Shown piece by piece: positions 18,620-29,270 of a stretch of DNA of 64,000 nt. Each line of letters starts with the position of its first letter. The first letter of the stretch is position 1. The position numbers were made by a program, and so were the translations under genes. The stretch spans positions 3,968,001-4,032,000 of the forward strand of contig NZ_KI912270.1 of assembly GCF_000243415.2 (NCBI RefSeq). Direction: 5' to 3'. The notes below the pieces were generated by a model, which saw only the letters and a program-made list of their open reading frames with translations, was not told the origin of the DNA and ran no database searches. This DNA is from Mycolicibacterium tusciae JS617. GTDB taxonomy: Bacteria > Actinomycetota > Actinomycetes > Mycobacteriales > Mycobacteriaceae.

Positions 18620-19396
18620 TCATGGCAGCGGGGCTGGATCAGGCAACGGGGCAAGATCGGGCGACGGAGCAGGCGGCGCCGGCGGGAGCGGGCTAAGCCG
18701 CGCTACCGCGTAAGCCGCCGCGTCATTGGCGCCTCCGTTCACGCCGTACATCGCGTGGGCGAAGCTGGGCGGTCCGGGGGGAGCTCCGTTGCAGATCGTG
18801 TCGTCAGGTGCGCACAACTTGAGGGTCTTGTCGACGTATGACGGGCCGATCGTGATGGGGGGCGCGCCGGTGTTGCCCAGAAACTCGGCCGACGGGAGGC
18901 CGATCAGCACCACCGCGGCGACGTGGTCGGCGACCTCCGACGGCATCGGATTCGGAATGAAGTCGCGGTACTCGGCGGGCACTTCCTGCGGTATCTCGGC
19001 CGAGGTGACATAGCCCGCCAGCGCGGCGCCCTGGGAGAAACCGCCGAGGACGACCTTGGTGTCCGGACAGTTCGCGGCCGTCGTCTCGATGTGCGTCCCC
19101 GCATCGCGGATACCCTCGACGACGGTCTTGGCAAAGGCGATGCGATCAAAAAAGTCGCCGCTGGCCGGGTAGTTGACCGGATAGACGTTGACCGACCGGG
19201 GCCCGGCTTGCGTGCGCACCGCGTCGACGAAGGCCTGTCCGACCCCGCCGAGACCCGGCGGTTCGCCGGTCCCGCGCGCGAAGACCACCTCGACATCAGG
19301 GCAACCCTGGGCGGTAGCAAATGGAACTGGTGCGATCAGAAGCGCTGCGCCGGAGGTTATAGCCACACCGAGCAAACGTAGAACGTGGGAAACCAT
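18620..19396 (-). CDS. Secreted cutinase-family serine esterase 2
   Basis: 258-residue precursor from ATG 19396 (GAAAGAGGG upstream). Signal peptide, then EVVFARGTGEPPG, VYPVNYPASGDF, nucleophile Ser121 in GGFSQGA, the CAPDDTIC Asp segment and FAHAMYG with the His. The C-terminus adds a proline tail with DLAPLPDPAPLP, absent from cutinase 1; it may sit in the cell wall. It shares long stretches with cutinase 1 (VGGVGQAFVD, PVNYPAS, VADHVAAV) and faces it across the TetR/P450 pair. Confidence 0.94.
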   Translation of the reverse strand: MVSHVLRLLGVAITSGAALLIAPVPFATAQGCPDVEVVFARGTGEPPGLGGVGQAFVDAVRTQAGPRSVNVYPVNYPASGDFFDRIAFAKTVVEGIRDAGTHIETTAANCPDTKVVLGGFSQGAALAGYVTSAEIPQEVPAEYRDFIPNPMPSEVADHVAAVVLIGLPSAEFLGNTGAPPITIGPSYVDKTLKLCAPDDTICNGAPPGPPSFAHAMYGVNGGANDAAAYAVARLSPLPPAPPAPSPDLAPLPDPAPLP

Positions 19397-19428
19397 GTCC
19401 GTCTGTACCCTCTTTCCTCTGCGGGTAT

Positions 19429-20445
19429 TCAGGCCCGAGTCGGTTCGCTGATTTTCACAAGCATCTTGCCTATGTTCGCGCCGGTGAACAACCCGTTCAT
19501 GGCATCGACGCATGTTTGGATGCCGTTATAGATCGTCTGACGATGAGAGAGCCTGCCTTCGGCCTCCCACTGGCGCAATGGACCGAACGCGTCCTCGAAT
19601 CGGCCCCACTCATCGAGCGCGTTGAAACCCTGCATCGTCGCGGTCTTGGCCAGCAAATTCACGTAGTTGGCGGGACCGGGATGCTCCCCCGTCAGATAAC
19701 TCGAGATGACACCGCACAGCACCACCCGCGCCTTCGGGGCGAGGCGGCCGAGCACGGCGTCCAGAATCGGGCCGCCGACATTGTCGAAATAGACGTCGAC
19801 CCCGCGCGGGCAATGCTCCTTCAGCGCGGCCTTCATGTTGTCTTCCCGGTAGTCGATGCACGCATCGAAACCGAAATCCTCGACCACGGCCCTGCACTTC
19901 TCGGGGCCGCCCGCGATGCCCACCACGCGGGCGCCCGCGATCTTGGCGATCTGGCCCGCGACCGATCCGGTGGCGCCGGCCGCGGCGGAGACGACCACCG
20001 TCTCCCCCTCCTTCGGCTTGCCGATGCCGACCATCCCGAAGTAAGCCGTGGCACCTGTCGGTCCGTACACCGACATCACCGCGAGTTGGTCGACCTTGTC
20101 CTGTGGCCCCGGCACCGGCGTGGTGAAGATGTCGTCGCGGCAGATCACGTATTCCTGGAAATTGGTCAGCGTCGTGACAACGTCGCCGACGGCATACGCA
20201 TCGCAGCGCGATGCCACCACCTCACCGATGCCCGCCGCTCGGATGACTTCCCCGATCTGCACCGGCGGGAGGTAGCCCGGTTGATCGTTGAGCCATGTGC
20301 GCGCTGCGGCGTCGATGCCGACGTACGTCGTGCGGATGAGCGCCTCGCCCTCGGCCGGCTCGGGCGCCGGGGTGGTGACCAGCTCGGTGTCTTCGGGCGC
20401 AACCAGCCCGATCGGACGACGACGCAACAGGATCTGGCGGTTCAT
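19429..20445 (-). CDS. Zinc-independent NADP-dependent oxidoreductase (MDR/prostaglandin reductase type)
   Basis: 338 residues from ATG 20445. MNRQILLRRRPIGL and the later VSAAAGATGSVAGQIAKIAGARVVGIAGG (nucleotide-binding AxxGxxG) mark the leukotriene B4 12-hydroxydehydrogenase / CurA group. VYFDNVGG and NYVNLL are also typical. No zinc-binding cysteines are present. Members reduce the double bond of alpha,beta-unsaturated ketones with NADPH, often in detoxification. Divergent from the glycosyltransferase at 20535 by 89 nt. Confidence 0.93.
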   Translation of the reverse strand: MNRQILLRRRPIGLVAPEDTELVTTPAPEPAEGEALIRTTYVGIDAAARTWLNDQPGYLPPVQIGEVIRAAGIGEVVASRCDAYAVGDVVTTLTNFQEYVICRDDIFTTPVPGPQDKVDQLAVMSVYGPTGATAYFGMVGIGKPKEGETVVVSAAAGATGSVAGQIAKIAGARVVGIAGGPEKCRAVVEDFGFDACIDYREDNMKAALKEHCPRGVDVYFDNVGGPILDAVLGRLAPKARVVLCGVISSYLTGEHPGPANYVNLLAKTATMQGFNALDEWGRFEDAFGPLRQWEAEGRLSHRQTIYNGIQTCVDAMNGLFTGANIGKMLVKISEPTRA

Positions 20446-20534
20446 CAGCTCGGCCACGAAAGTGAAACTACCCGTGGACGGCCGCGTAGCCTGAGGACAT
20501 TCCAACCAACGGCGGGTCTGGCGGTCCCATCCGA

Positions 20535-23243
<2,709 letters not shown>

Positions 23244-23523
23244 CGGGATGCTCGGCACGATCGAATTCGTCGTCCAGCAATTTAATTTAATTAGCTTAAC
23301 TGACCTAATATAACTTCGCCGCTTGCCCTTGTAAACCAAGATGAGCTGCGATTTAGCCGTATATGGCGATTGCTGTAGCCTCGCAGTTCTGCCCATGGGG
23401 GGCGTTTCTTGCAAATTGTGCCGATCGGGTGCAGTATGGATTCAATCGCGTAGTTGTGATCTACGCCACACCCGTCGGCCAGACGCCGGCAGATAGGTAC
23501 CGGGGGGCAGTGCTCGATACGAG
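23244..23523. other. Gene-free gap between two convergent genes
   Basis: 280 nt between the end of the GH13 gene and the end of the MFS gene. It begins with an AT-rich run (23277-23313) unusual for this DNA. The rest is mixed, with no open frame I would support and no clear terminator hairpin. Confidence 0.5.
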
Positions 23524-24876
23524 TCACTGATGAGGGGTCGCTGGGGGCGTCGGCTTGGCCGACACCCCCAGCGCCATTTCCGCGGTGCGGGGCCCCAGCC
23601 CATCTTCTGATGCGACCATCTCCCTGACGAAGCGCCTGCTTGCTACGAGATAGCAGATGATCGCGATCACCTGCGCCACAGGCACGATCAGCAGCGCCCG
23701 GCCCAGCGACATGTTGTCGAGGTCGGCTGCCAGCGCGTCGCTGATGACGCCGGTCAGGAACGGCCCTGCCGATCCGACCATGGCGCCGAAGAACAGGAAG
23801 ATCGCCGACGCCGTCGCGCGCTGTTCCACGCGGGCCAGCCGCTGGATGGCGGCGATCGAGGGTGCCATGTACGCCGTCCCGACGACATAGCTCAGCGAGA
23901 TGAACCAGATGCACAACGTCCGACTCTCCACCAGGAAGGCCAGGGCCGAAAAGGGAAGCATGACAGCGGTCATCGCGGCCACCAGCCACAGCGACCACCG
24001 AGGATCCTTGGCGGACAGGCGATCCGCGACCCAACCGACGATCAGCAGGCTGAGGATTCCGGTCAGACCACTGGCGAGGCCGTACTGCACACCCACCTCG
24101 CCCAGCGACATCTCGCGCGTTCGGATGAGGTAAGCGGGGGCGAAGGTGGTCAGCGAATAGCCTGCGAAAGAGATGAACGCGGCACCGAGGACGACGGCAA
24201 GGAAGCTCGGTTTCTTGAGCAGATCGACCACTTTCGCCGCCTGCACCTTGTCGCCGGCGGAGGCGACCGCGACGGGCATCGGCTGGCGGCGTCCAAGTAC
24301 GAGGAGCACAAGCGGGGCGACCACGACACTGATCGCGCCCATCACCACGAACGCGGTCCGCCACCCGAGTGTCTGCGCGAGCAGACCGCCGCCGAGCAGG
24401 CTTGCCGCGCTGGCCAACGGAATCGACATGGTGATGACCGCCAACGGTGCGGCGCGGCGTTCCGGTGGAAAGTTCCGCGCCACATAGGCGTGCGCGGCCG
24501 GTGTGCTGCCCGCCTCCCCTACCGCCACTCCCACTCGGGTCAGCGCTAGCTGGAACGCCGACTGGACGGCGCCGCCGAGCATCGTCATGGCGCCCCACAC
24601 GGTCAGGCAGGTCGAGATCACCAGACCGAAGGCGCCGCGGTCGGCGATCCGGGCGATCACGAGCCCGAGCACCGCGTAGACAGCTAGGAACCAGAAACCA
24701 TTGATGACACCGATTGCCGTATCGGACAACGCCAGATCGTTCTTGATCGGCTCGGCCAGCACCGCGGGCAGGAACCGGTCGGCGTAGTTGAGCGTGCCCA
24801 CCACCGCGAGCAACGCGACGGCCGCCCAGGCGCGTCGCGGGTGATGGGGAGTGAATGTCTCATCGATGACAGTCAT
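23524..24876 (-). CDS. MFS transporter
   Basis: 450 residues from ATG 24876; an upstream extension in frame would cover the divergent gene and is rejected. About twelve hydrophobic segments, for example WAAVALLAVVGTLNYADRFL (TM1) and FLAVVLGAAFISFAGYSL (TM7), with the loop motif GLVIARIADRG between TM2 and TM3. NYADRF in TM1 is the pattern of the anion/cation-proton symporter and spinster-like MFS groups. It moves a small organic solute across the inner membrane; the direction and substrate are unknown. Confidence 0.92.
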   Translation of the reverse strand: MTVIDETFTPHHPRRAWAAVALLAVVGTLNYADRFLPAVLAEPIKNDLALSDTAIGVINGFWFLAVYAVLGLVIARIADRGAFGLVISTCLTVWGAMTMLGGAVQSAFQLALTRVGVAVGEAGSTPAAHAYVARNFPPERRAAPLAVITMSIPLASAASLLGGGLLAQTLGWRTAFVVMGAISVVVAPLVLLVLGRRQPMPVAVASAGDKVQAAKVVDLLKKPSFLAVVLGAAFISFAGYSLTTFAPAYLIRTREMSLGEVGVQYGLASGLTGILSLLIVGWVADRLSAKDPRWSLWLVAAMTAVMLPFSALAFLVESRTLCIWFISLSYVVGTAYMAPSIAAIQRLARVEQRATASAIFLFFGAMVGSAGPFLTGVISDALAADLDNMSLGRALLIVPVAQVIAIICYLVASRRFVREMVASEDGLGPRTAEMALGVSAKPTPPATPHQ

Positions 24877-24905
24877 CCGCGGAAGCTTCACAGATCGCGT
24901 TCTGC

Positions 24906-24929
24906 ATGTCACGCGCATATGCGCGACAT
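24906..24929. promoter_or_regulatory. Palindrome between MFS and divergent small gene
   Basis: CGCGCATATGCGCG (24912-24925) is a perfect 14-bp palindrome. It is flanked by ATGTC and GACAT arms that extend the symmetry, with a one-base offset. It lies 30 nt upstream of the MFS start and 20 nt upstream of ATG 24950, so it is placed to act as an operator for both genes. No regulator gene is adjacent. Confidence 0.5.
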
Positions 24930-24949
24930 CTGGGTGTAAAAGGAGAGCC

Positions 24950-25318
24950 ATGGCAGAAGCGGGTGTCTGGGTGGTGTGGGGGATTCCCACGCGAGGACGT
25001 GAAACGCAGGCCCTCGAATTCCTGAAGGACAAGCTGACCGGGTACCTCGAAGAACTCAAGCGTGACGGGCGGATCGAGCGCTTCGATGCCGCCATCCTCA
25101 AGCCGCGGAGCAACGAATTAGGGGGATTCGTTCTCATTCAGGGCACCCGCCAGCAAATCGACAGTCTGCATCAGGACAAACAATTCGAGACGTATGCCTA
25201 CGAGGTACAAGCCATTGCCGACAATGTGAACATCGTCGAGGCCTGGGTCGGAGATGGTCTCCCCTACGCTTTCGGCCTGTACGAGGACGCGCTGCGTGAC
25301 GCTGGCTTGATGTCTTAG
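24950..25318 (+). CDS. Small dimeric alpha/beta-barrel-like protein
   Basis: 122 residues, excellent AAAGGAG before ATG. VWVVWGIPTRGRETQALEFL, LGGFVLIQGTRQQIDSL and VEAWVGDGLPYAFGLY give the beta-alpha-beta repeats of YCII/ABM-type dimeric barrels, but I see no diagnostic catalytic residue. Divergent from the MFS transporter with a shared palindrome, so the two may be regulated together, for example an enzyme or sensor with its uptake system. Function unknown. Confidence 0.7.
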   Translation: MAEAGVWVVWGIPTRGRETQALEFLKDKLTGYLEELKRDGRIERFDAAILKPRSNELGGFVLIQGTRQQIDSLHQDKQFETYAYEVQAIADNVNIVEAWVGDGLPYAFGLYEDALRDAGLMS

Positions 25319-25347
25319 CCGAGAGAAAGCACTCCGGAGCAACTTTT

Positions 25348-25418
25348 CAGCAAAACGCCACCAAGATCAGTGCCACAGCGACCAATGTGAATTCTGGGAC
25401 GTTCGGCCCGTTTTGCTG
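25348..25418. repeat. 10-bp inverted repeat with 51-nt spacer
   Basis: CAGCAAAACG (25348-25357) is the exact reverse complement of CGTTTTGCTG (25409-25418). The pair lies in the gap after the small barrel-like gene and directly before the GGGATCGGT element of the DUF4185 gene. It could be two half-sites of a looping regulator or a weak terminator. Confidence 0.4.
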
Positions 25419-25420
25419 TG

Positions 25421-25451
25421 GGGATCGGTTGTGTGCTGTCTAATTGACACT
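25421..25451 (+). promoter_or_regulatory. Bipartite element GGGATCGGT-N19-ACT, copy 3
   Basis: GGGATCGGT at 25421-25429 and ACT at 25449-25451, the same 19-nt spacing as at 10672 and 11272. It ends 44 nt before ATG 25496 of the exported DUF4185 protein. The intervening bases are unrelated to the other two copies, so shared descent is less likely here than shared control. Confidence 0.45.
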
Positions 25452-25495
25452 GACGTCGGGTCGGGGGGCCACTTCACCATGTGAAAGGTACGGGC

Positions 25496-27700
25496 ATGGG
25501 ACCTGCCAGTTATATCGGTCGCGTAGGTGGCCTGGCCGTCGCCCTGGGCGTCGGCACGGCAATCGCGATGGGCCACGGCGTGTCAGCAGCGGAGACGTCG
25601 GATTCATCGTCCACGTCGTCCGATTCCCCGACAGGCAACACGTCAACGACGGACTCGTCGACCGACAATTCGTCGGCGACGCCCAAGGCGCCCGAATCAG
25701 GTGCTCGCGGCGCCATGTCCGGACCGGCGCCGGAAATCAAAGACCCTGACGCCAAAGACGACGACACCAAAGACGACGACGCCAAAGACCCTGACGCCAA
25801 AGACGAAGACGCCAAAGACCCTGACGCCACAGACGAAGACGCCATAGACCCTGACGCCAAAGACGAAGAGGAACCGGACACCAAACCGGAGGAATCCGGG
25901 CAGGAGCCCGTTGCCGAAGAAGACACCGTCGACGAAGTCGAACCCGAGGCGCAGCCTTCTGAAGAGGGAGGCGCGAAGGAAGGGCCCGCCGCCGAGAAGA
26001 TCGACGCCAAGGATTCGGGCAACGATCCTGCAGCGCGTACCCCATCGCAGCCGGGCACCATCACCATCACGGTGACGGGCCAATCAACGACGGACCCCGG
26101 CTCGGCCAAGCAGGAGGAAGTGGTCGGCGGCGCGACATTCGTCGACGCGCGTGTCCTCGCAGCGTCGGGACCGTTGAACATCTCTCCGATGATGGCCGCG
26201 CAGACGACAGAAGACATCACCGTCGCACCGGAGACCGATCCCGATCTGCTCACCGAGGTTGTCGACGTCATCTCGAACGTCGTCGACTCGTTACTCAATC
26301 CGCTTGCGGGAGACGTGCCGATCGATCCGGCTGCGCCACTGGCATGGAGCTTGCTCGCCTTCGCCCGAAAAGAGTTGGACGACTTGGTCAATGGGCTCAC
26401 CGGCGCCACGGAGGAGGACATGGGGCTCGCCGACGTGCAAACCATGAGTCTCGCGCTTGCGGCACCGACACCTCCCCCGACGGTGCGGCCAGGTTTCCCC
26501 GCGCCCGGCCAGTACGTCAGCGTCTCAACACAATTCGTCGACTGGATCACCGGGAACAACCCAGCGAACAACACCCAGTACTACTACGGTGTCACGGGCA
26601 CCGACCTCGGCATCATGTGGGACAACGGCATGGTCGACGACCCGAATACCCCAATCAACGAACACCAGGTCCTGATCGCCTTCGGCGACACCTTTGGTCT
26701 CGGCGGCATGGCGGCGGGCACCCATTGGCGATCCAACGTCCTGTTCCGCAGTGTCGACGCCGATCTGTTCAACGGCATGGACTTCACAGACCCAGAATGG
26801 TTCACCGGCAGCGACTTCGGCGGATCACCGTTGACCTATGTTCCCTCGGGTGCGCCATACCAGTACATGGCACGGCAGATCATTTTCCCCGAAGGGCTGC
26901 CCGCAGGGATCACCCTGATTCCGACCGCGGGCATCTCGGTGCCGACGCCGGGAACCGAATACGGTGTGACGCAGTACATCAGCTTCATGTCGGTGACCCA
27001 GTGGGGCGCTCCCGGCGTGTGGACCACGAATTACTCGGCGATCGCCTATTCTACGGACAACGGCGAAGTATGGCACGTGGCCCCGCAGACCGTCCGCTAC
27101 AACACCGCGGCGTCGGGCAACCAGAACTTTCAGCAGATGGCGTTCGTCAGGCCGGGCGACGGTTTCGTCTACGCATACGGGACACCCAACGGTCGGCAGG
27201 GTGCGGCCTATGTTGCCCGCGTCCTCGAGCGCGACATCCTCGACCTGAGCAAGTACGAGTACTACAGCGCGGGCAGCGCCGGCGGGTGGTACGGCGTCGG
27301 TGCCACCCCGGCCGGCTGGGTAAAGGGCAAACCGGCGGCTGCGACGCCGCTGTTCGGCCAGTCGACGACGACGCCAGGCGCCTGCGGAGCCGTCAATGTC
27401 AACCCAGGCAGCGCGGTCAGCGAGATGTCCGTCCAGTACAACCAGCAGCTCAAGAAATACGTCGCACTCCACGGCGACCGGAACAACAACATCGTCATGC
27501 GAACCTCCGACAGGCCCGAGGGCGGGTGGTCGGGACCTCAGGTGTTGATGACCCAGCAGAACGGCGGAATCTACGCGCCGATGATGCATCCGTGGTCGCC
27601 GTCGACGCAGGGCACCGGAACCGACCTGTACTGGAACCTGTCGATGTGGTCTGACTACAACGTCATGTTGATGAAGACAGATCTCAGCAAAGTGAAGTGA
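25496..27700 (+). CDS. Exported DUF4185 (GH183-like) protein with acidic repeats
   Basis: 734-residue precursor. Signal peptide (cleavage after VSA, about residue 31), a Ser/Thr-rich linker, eight acidic pentapeptides, a second low-complexity acidic stretch, then the DUF4185 domain from about residue 325: GVTGTDLGIMWDNG, AFGDTFG at 395-401, YSTDNGEVW, and the closing GTDLYWNLSMW. From memory, DUF4185 proteins were assigned as endo-D-arabinanases (family GH183) acting on arabinogalactan or lipoarabinomannan, which would make this a cell-wall remodelling enzyme; activity here is inferred. I chose ATG 25496 over GTG 25481. Confidence 0.88.
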   Translation: MGPASYIGRVGGLAVALGVGTAIAMGHGVSAAETSDSSSTSSDSPTGNTSTTDSSTDNSSATPKAPESGARGAMSGPAPEIKDPDAKDDDTKDDDAKDPDAKDEDAKDPDATDEDAIDPDAKDEEEPDTKPEESGQEPVAEEDTVDEVEPEAQPSEEGGAKEGPAAEKIDAKDSGNDPAARTPSQPGTITITVTGQSTTDPGSAKQEEVVGGATFVDARVLAASGPLNISPMMAAQTTEDITVAPETDPDLLTEVVDVISNVVDSLLNPLAGDVPIDPAAPLAWSLLAFARKELDDLVNGLTGATEEDMGLADVQTMSLALAAPTPPPTVRPGFPAPGQYVSVSTQFVDWITGNNPANNTQYYYGVTGTDLGIMWDNGMVDDPNTPINEHQVLIAFGDTFGLGGMAAGTHWRSNVLFRSVDADLFNGMDFTDPEWFTGSDFGGSPLTYVPSGAPYQYMARQIIFPEGLPAGITLIPTAGISVPTPGTEYGVTQYISFMSVTQWGAPGVWTTNYSAIAYSTDNGEVWHVAPQTVRYNTAASGNQNFQQMAFVRPGDGFVYAYGTPNGRQGAAYVARVLERDILDLSKYEYYSAGSAGGWYGVGATPAGWVKGKPAAATPLFGQSTTTPGACGAVNVNPGSAVSEMSVQYNQQLKKYVALHGDRNNNIVMRTSDRPEGGWSGPQVLMTQQNGGIYAPMMHPWSPSTQGTGTDLYWNLSMWSDYNVMLMKTDLSKVK
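25742..25861 (+). repeat. Eight 15-bp repeats encoding Asp-rich pentapeptides
   Basis: Eight in-frame 15-nt units alternate GAC-CCT-GAC-GCC-AAA with GAC-GAA/GAC-GAC-GCC-AAA, giving DPDAK and DEDAK/DDDAK pentapeptides, with A-to-T or A-to-C changes in two copies. The strand is strongly negative and likely extended, a wall-spanning spacer or cation binder. Tandem units like this can change copy number between strains. Confidence 0.85.
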
Positions 27701-27702
27701 GC

Positions 27703-28176
27703 ATGAAGCGCACGGGGGTGGGAGTGGTCGCAGCCGTCGCCTTGGTGTTCACATCAGGTAATGCAGCCGCTGATCCCATTGCCCCGCAGGAGAATACGCC
27801 GTGCCCGCCCGACGCAGCCGGGGCGGCGACGCAACCCGCGGACGCGAAGATGCCGCTGGTGTGCACCGGTGGCAGCTGGCAGGCCGTGAGTACTCCGCAG
27901 CCTCCGAATGACCGCTGGCTCAGCATCGGTCCGCCGATCCTGCTGAACGGGGACGGCCGTCAGAACCCGGACGTCCAGTCCGGCGCCTGGACCGCAACAC
28001 CGCGCAATGCGGACACCCGATGCCGAGCCGAACAAGTGACCGTTCTCGGCCCCGGCGTCCTCGCGGCACCCGACGTCACCGAGGGCGCCGCAGGCGAACG
28101 ACTCGACGTCACATTCGCGCCGAGGTTGTTCAAGCTGCAGTTGAGCGGCGACTGCCTGTGGACTCGAAAGGGTTAG
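27703..28176 (+). CDS. Small exported protein paired with the DUF4185 gene
   Basis: 157-residue precursor, ATG 27703, only 2 nt after the DUF4185 stop, so translationally coupled. Signal MKRTGVGVVAAVALVFTSGNAAA. The mature part has four cysteines (CPPDAA, VCTGG, RCRAE, DCLW) and ends in beta-rich DVTFAPRLFKLQLSGDCLW. No family recognised. Coupling to DUF4185 suggests a partner or accessory factor in the same extracellular task. Confidence 0.75.
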   Translation: MKRTGVGVVAAVALVFTSGNAAADPIAPQENTPCPPDAAGAATQPADAKMPLVCTGGSWQAVSTPQPPNDRWLSIGPPILLNGDGRQNPDVQSGAWTATPRNADTRCRAEQVTVLGPGVLAAPDVTEGAAGERLDVTFAPRLFKLQLSGDCLWTRKG

Positions 28177-28209
28177 ATTCGCAGCGGACGGGGGTAGTAA
28201 CGCCGCGGC

Positions 28210-28468
28210 TCAGTCCGCGAAGGATATCGAGTTCTCGTCACATCGCGTGACTGGCCGATTGGGTGGAAATGTCGACGGATTCGCCCCTGCGACAACGGAG
28301 TTCCGGTAGTACGCGTTACGCGCGTCGGCCGTGCACTCGAAGTCGGCGTTCAGGACGCGGAACGTGGTAGCCGCCGGCGTTGAACAGCGAACTCGGCGGC
28401 GCATCTTTTGTGCAGCCGGGCAGAATCGCGACCGCGAACAACGACACCGCCGCGATCAATCTGCGCAC
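28210..28468 (-). pseudogene. Frameshifted small lipoprotein gene
   Basis: From GTG 28468 (minus) the first frame reads a lipoprotein signal, MRRLIAAVSLFAVAILPGCT, with lipobox ILPGC, then soon becomes a poor Arg-rich reading with an early stop. Another frame continues as TTFRVLNADFECTADARN and on to ENSISFAD, ending at 28210. The shift lies near 28363-28375. Together they would make a lipoprotein of about 85 residues. It directly follows the VanX-like gene (16-nt gap), so it was probably the second gene of that operon. Could be a sequencing error. Confidence 0.6.
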
Positions 28469-28484
28469 CCGGGAATCAAATCAC

Positions 28485-29168
28485 CTAATTCACACCAACA
28501 TCGAGAATCGGGTGGTTGGAATAGGCGCCGGGGGCGTCGAAGTGCCACCACTCACCCTTGTAGACGGTGAACCCGCCCGCAGCCATCGCGTCGCGCAATC
28601 GGGTGCGGTTCGCCCGCGCCGCCGGGCTGACCCCTTCGGTGGCGTACGCGTTGGCGCGGGGCGTGAACTCGTCGAAACCCGTTCCCATGTCGACGAGCGT
28701 GCCGTCATGCTCCAGCGTCACGTCGACCGACAGCCCCGCCTCATGGCTGCGCGCGTATGGCCCCGGTTTGGAGACCCAGCCGGGTTCGGGCACCACCTCA
28801 TACATCTGGACCTGGACGTCGTGCGGTCGGTAGCAGTCCCAGAAGACCAGCACGTCGCCCTGCGACCGCAACGTATCGGCGGCAGTCGCCAGCCCGGCCG
28901 CCATCGACTGATCGACGAGGCAGCGGGCGCCGGCGGGATACATCGCCATCCCGACGAAGTTGTTCGGCGTCGCGTACCGAAGGTCGACGACGGCGTCGGG
29001 CACGACGGTCCGGACGTCGACCAATCCGGCCGCGCGTGCGGCGTCCGAAACCGGTGGAATCGGCTGGTCCGGGGATGCTGCGGCCGCCCCGATCCAGCCC
29101 AGCGCGCCGCACGCCGCACCGCCGACGACGAGCAGGGAGGCGATGACCCATCGGATGACCCGTCGCAC
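28485..29168 (-). CDS. VanX/DdpX-like D-Ala-D-Ala dipeptidase, exported
   Basis: 227 residues, GTG start. N-terminal hydrophobic segment (about 5-30) for export or anchoring. Zinc site and catalysis of the peptidase M15D family: SHEAGLSVD gives His142 and Asp149, and EWWHF gives Glu206 and His209. The conserved arginine region RYATPNNFVG is present. These enzymes split D-Ala-D-Ala; outside the membrane the likely role is peptidoglycan stem turnover rather than vancomycin resistance, since no vanA/vanH genes are near. Divergent from the P450 at 29271. Confidence 0.9.
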   Translation of the reverse strand: MRRVIRWVIASLLVVGGAACGALGWIGAAAASPDQPIPPVSDAARAAGLVDVRTVVPDAVVDLRYATPNNFVGMAMYPAGARCLVDQSMAAGLATAADTLRSQGDVLVFWDCYRPHDVQVQMYEVVPEPGWVSKPGPYARSHEAGLSVDVTLEHDGTLVDMGTGFDEFTPRANAYATEGVSPAARANRTRLRDAMAAGGFTVYKGEWWHFDAPGAYSNHPILDVGVN

Positions 29169-29270
29169 TCGTGACCTCGTTTCTCCGGTTGGGGTAGTCG
29201 CCTACGCTAGTCCGCTCCCCCGCCCGGAATCGACCATCGAGGTGTCCTTCAGACGCGCAAGGAGACCCCT

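Noticed and set aside
23277..23313. AT-rich stretch containing TTAGCTTAACTGACCTAA, like an iron box
   Set aside because: It has 18 rather than 19 bases, matches the IdeR consensus poorly (about 10 positions), and lies between the 3' ends of two convergent genes, where an operator would have no target.
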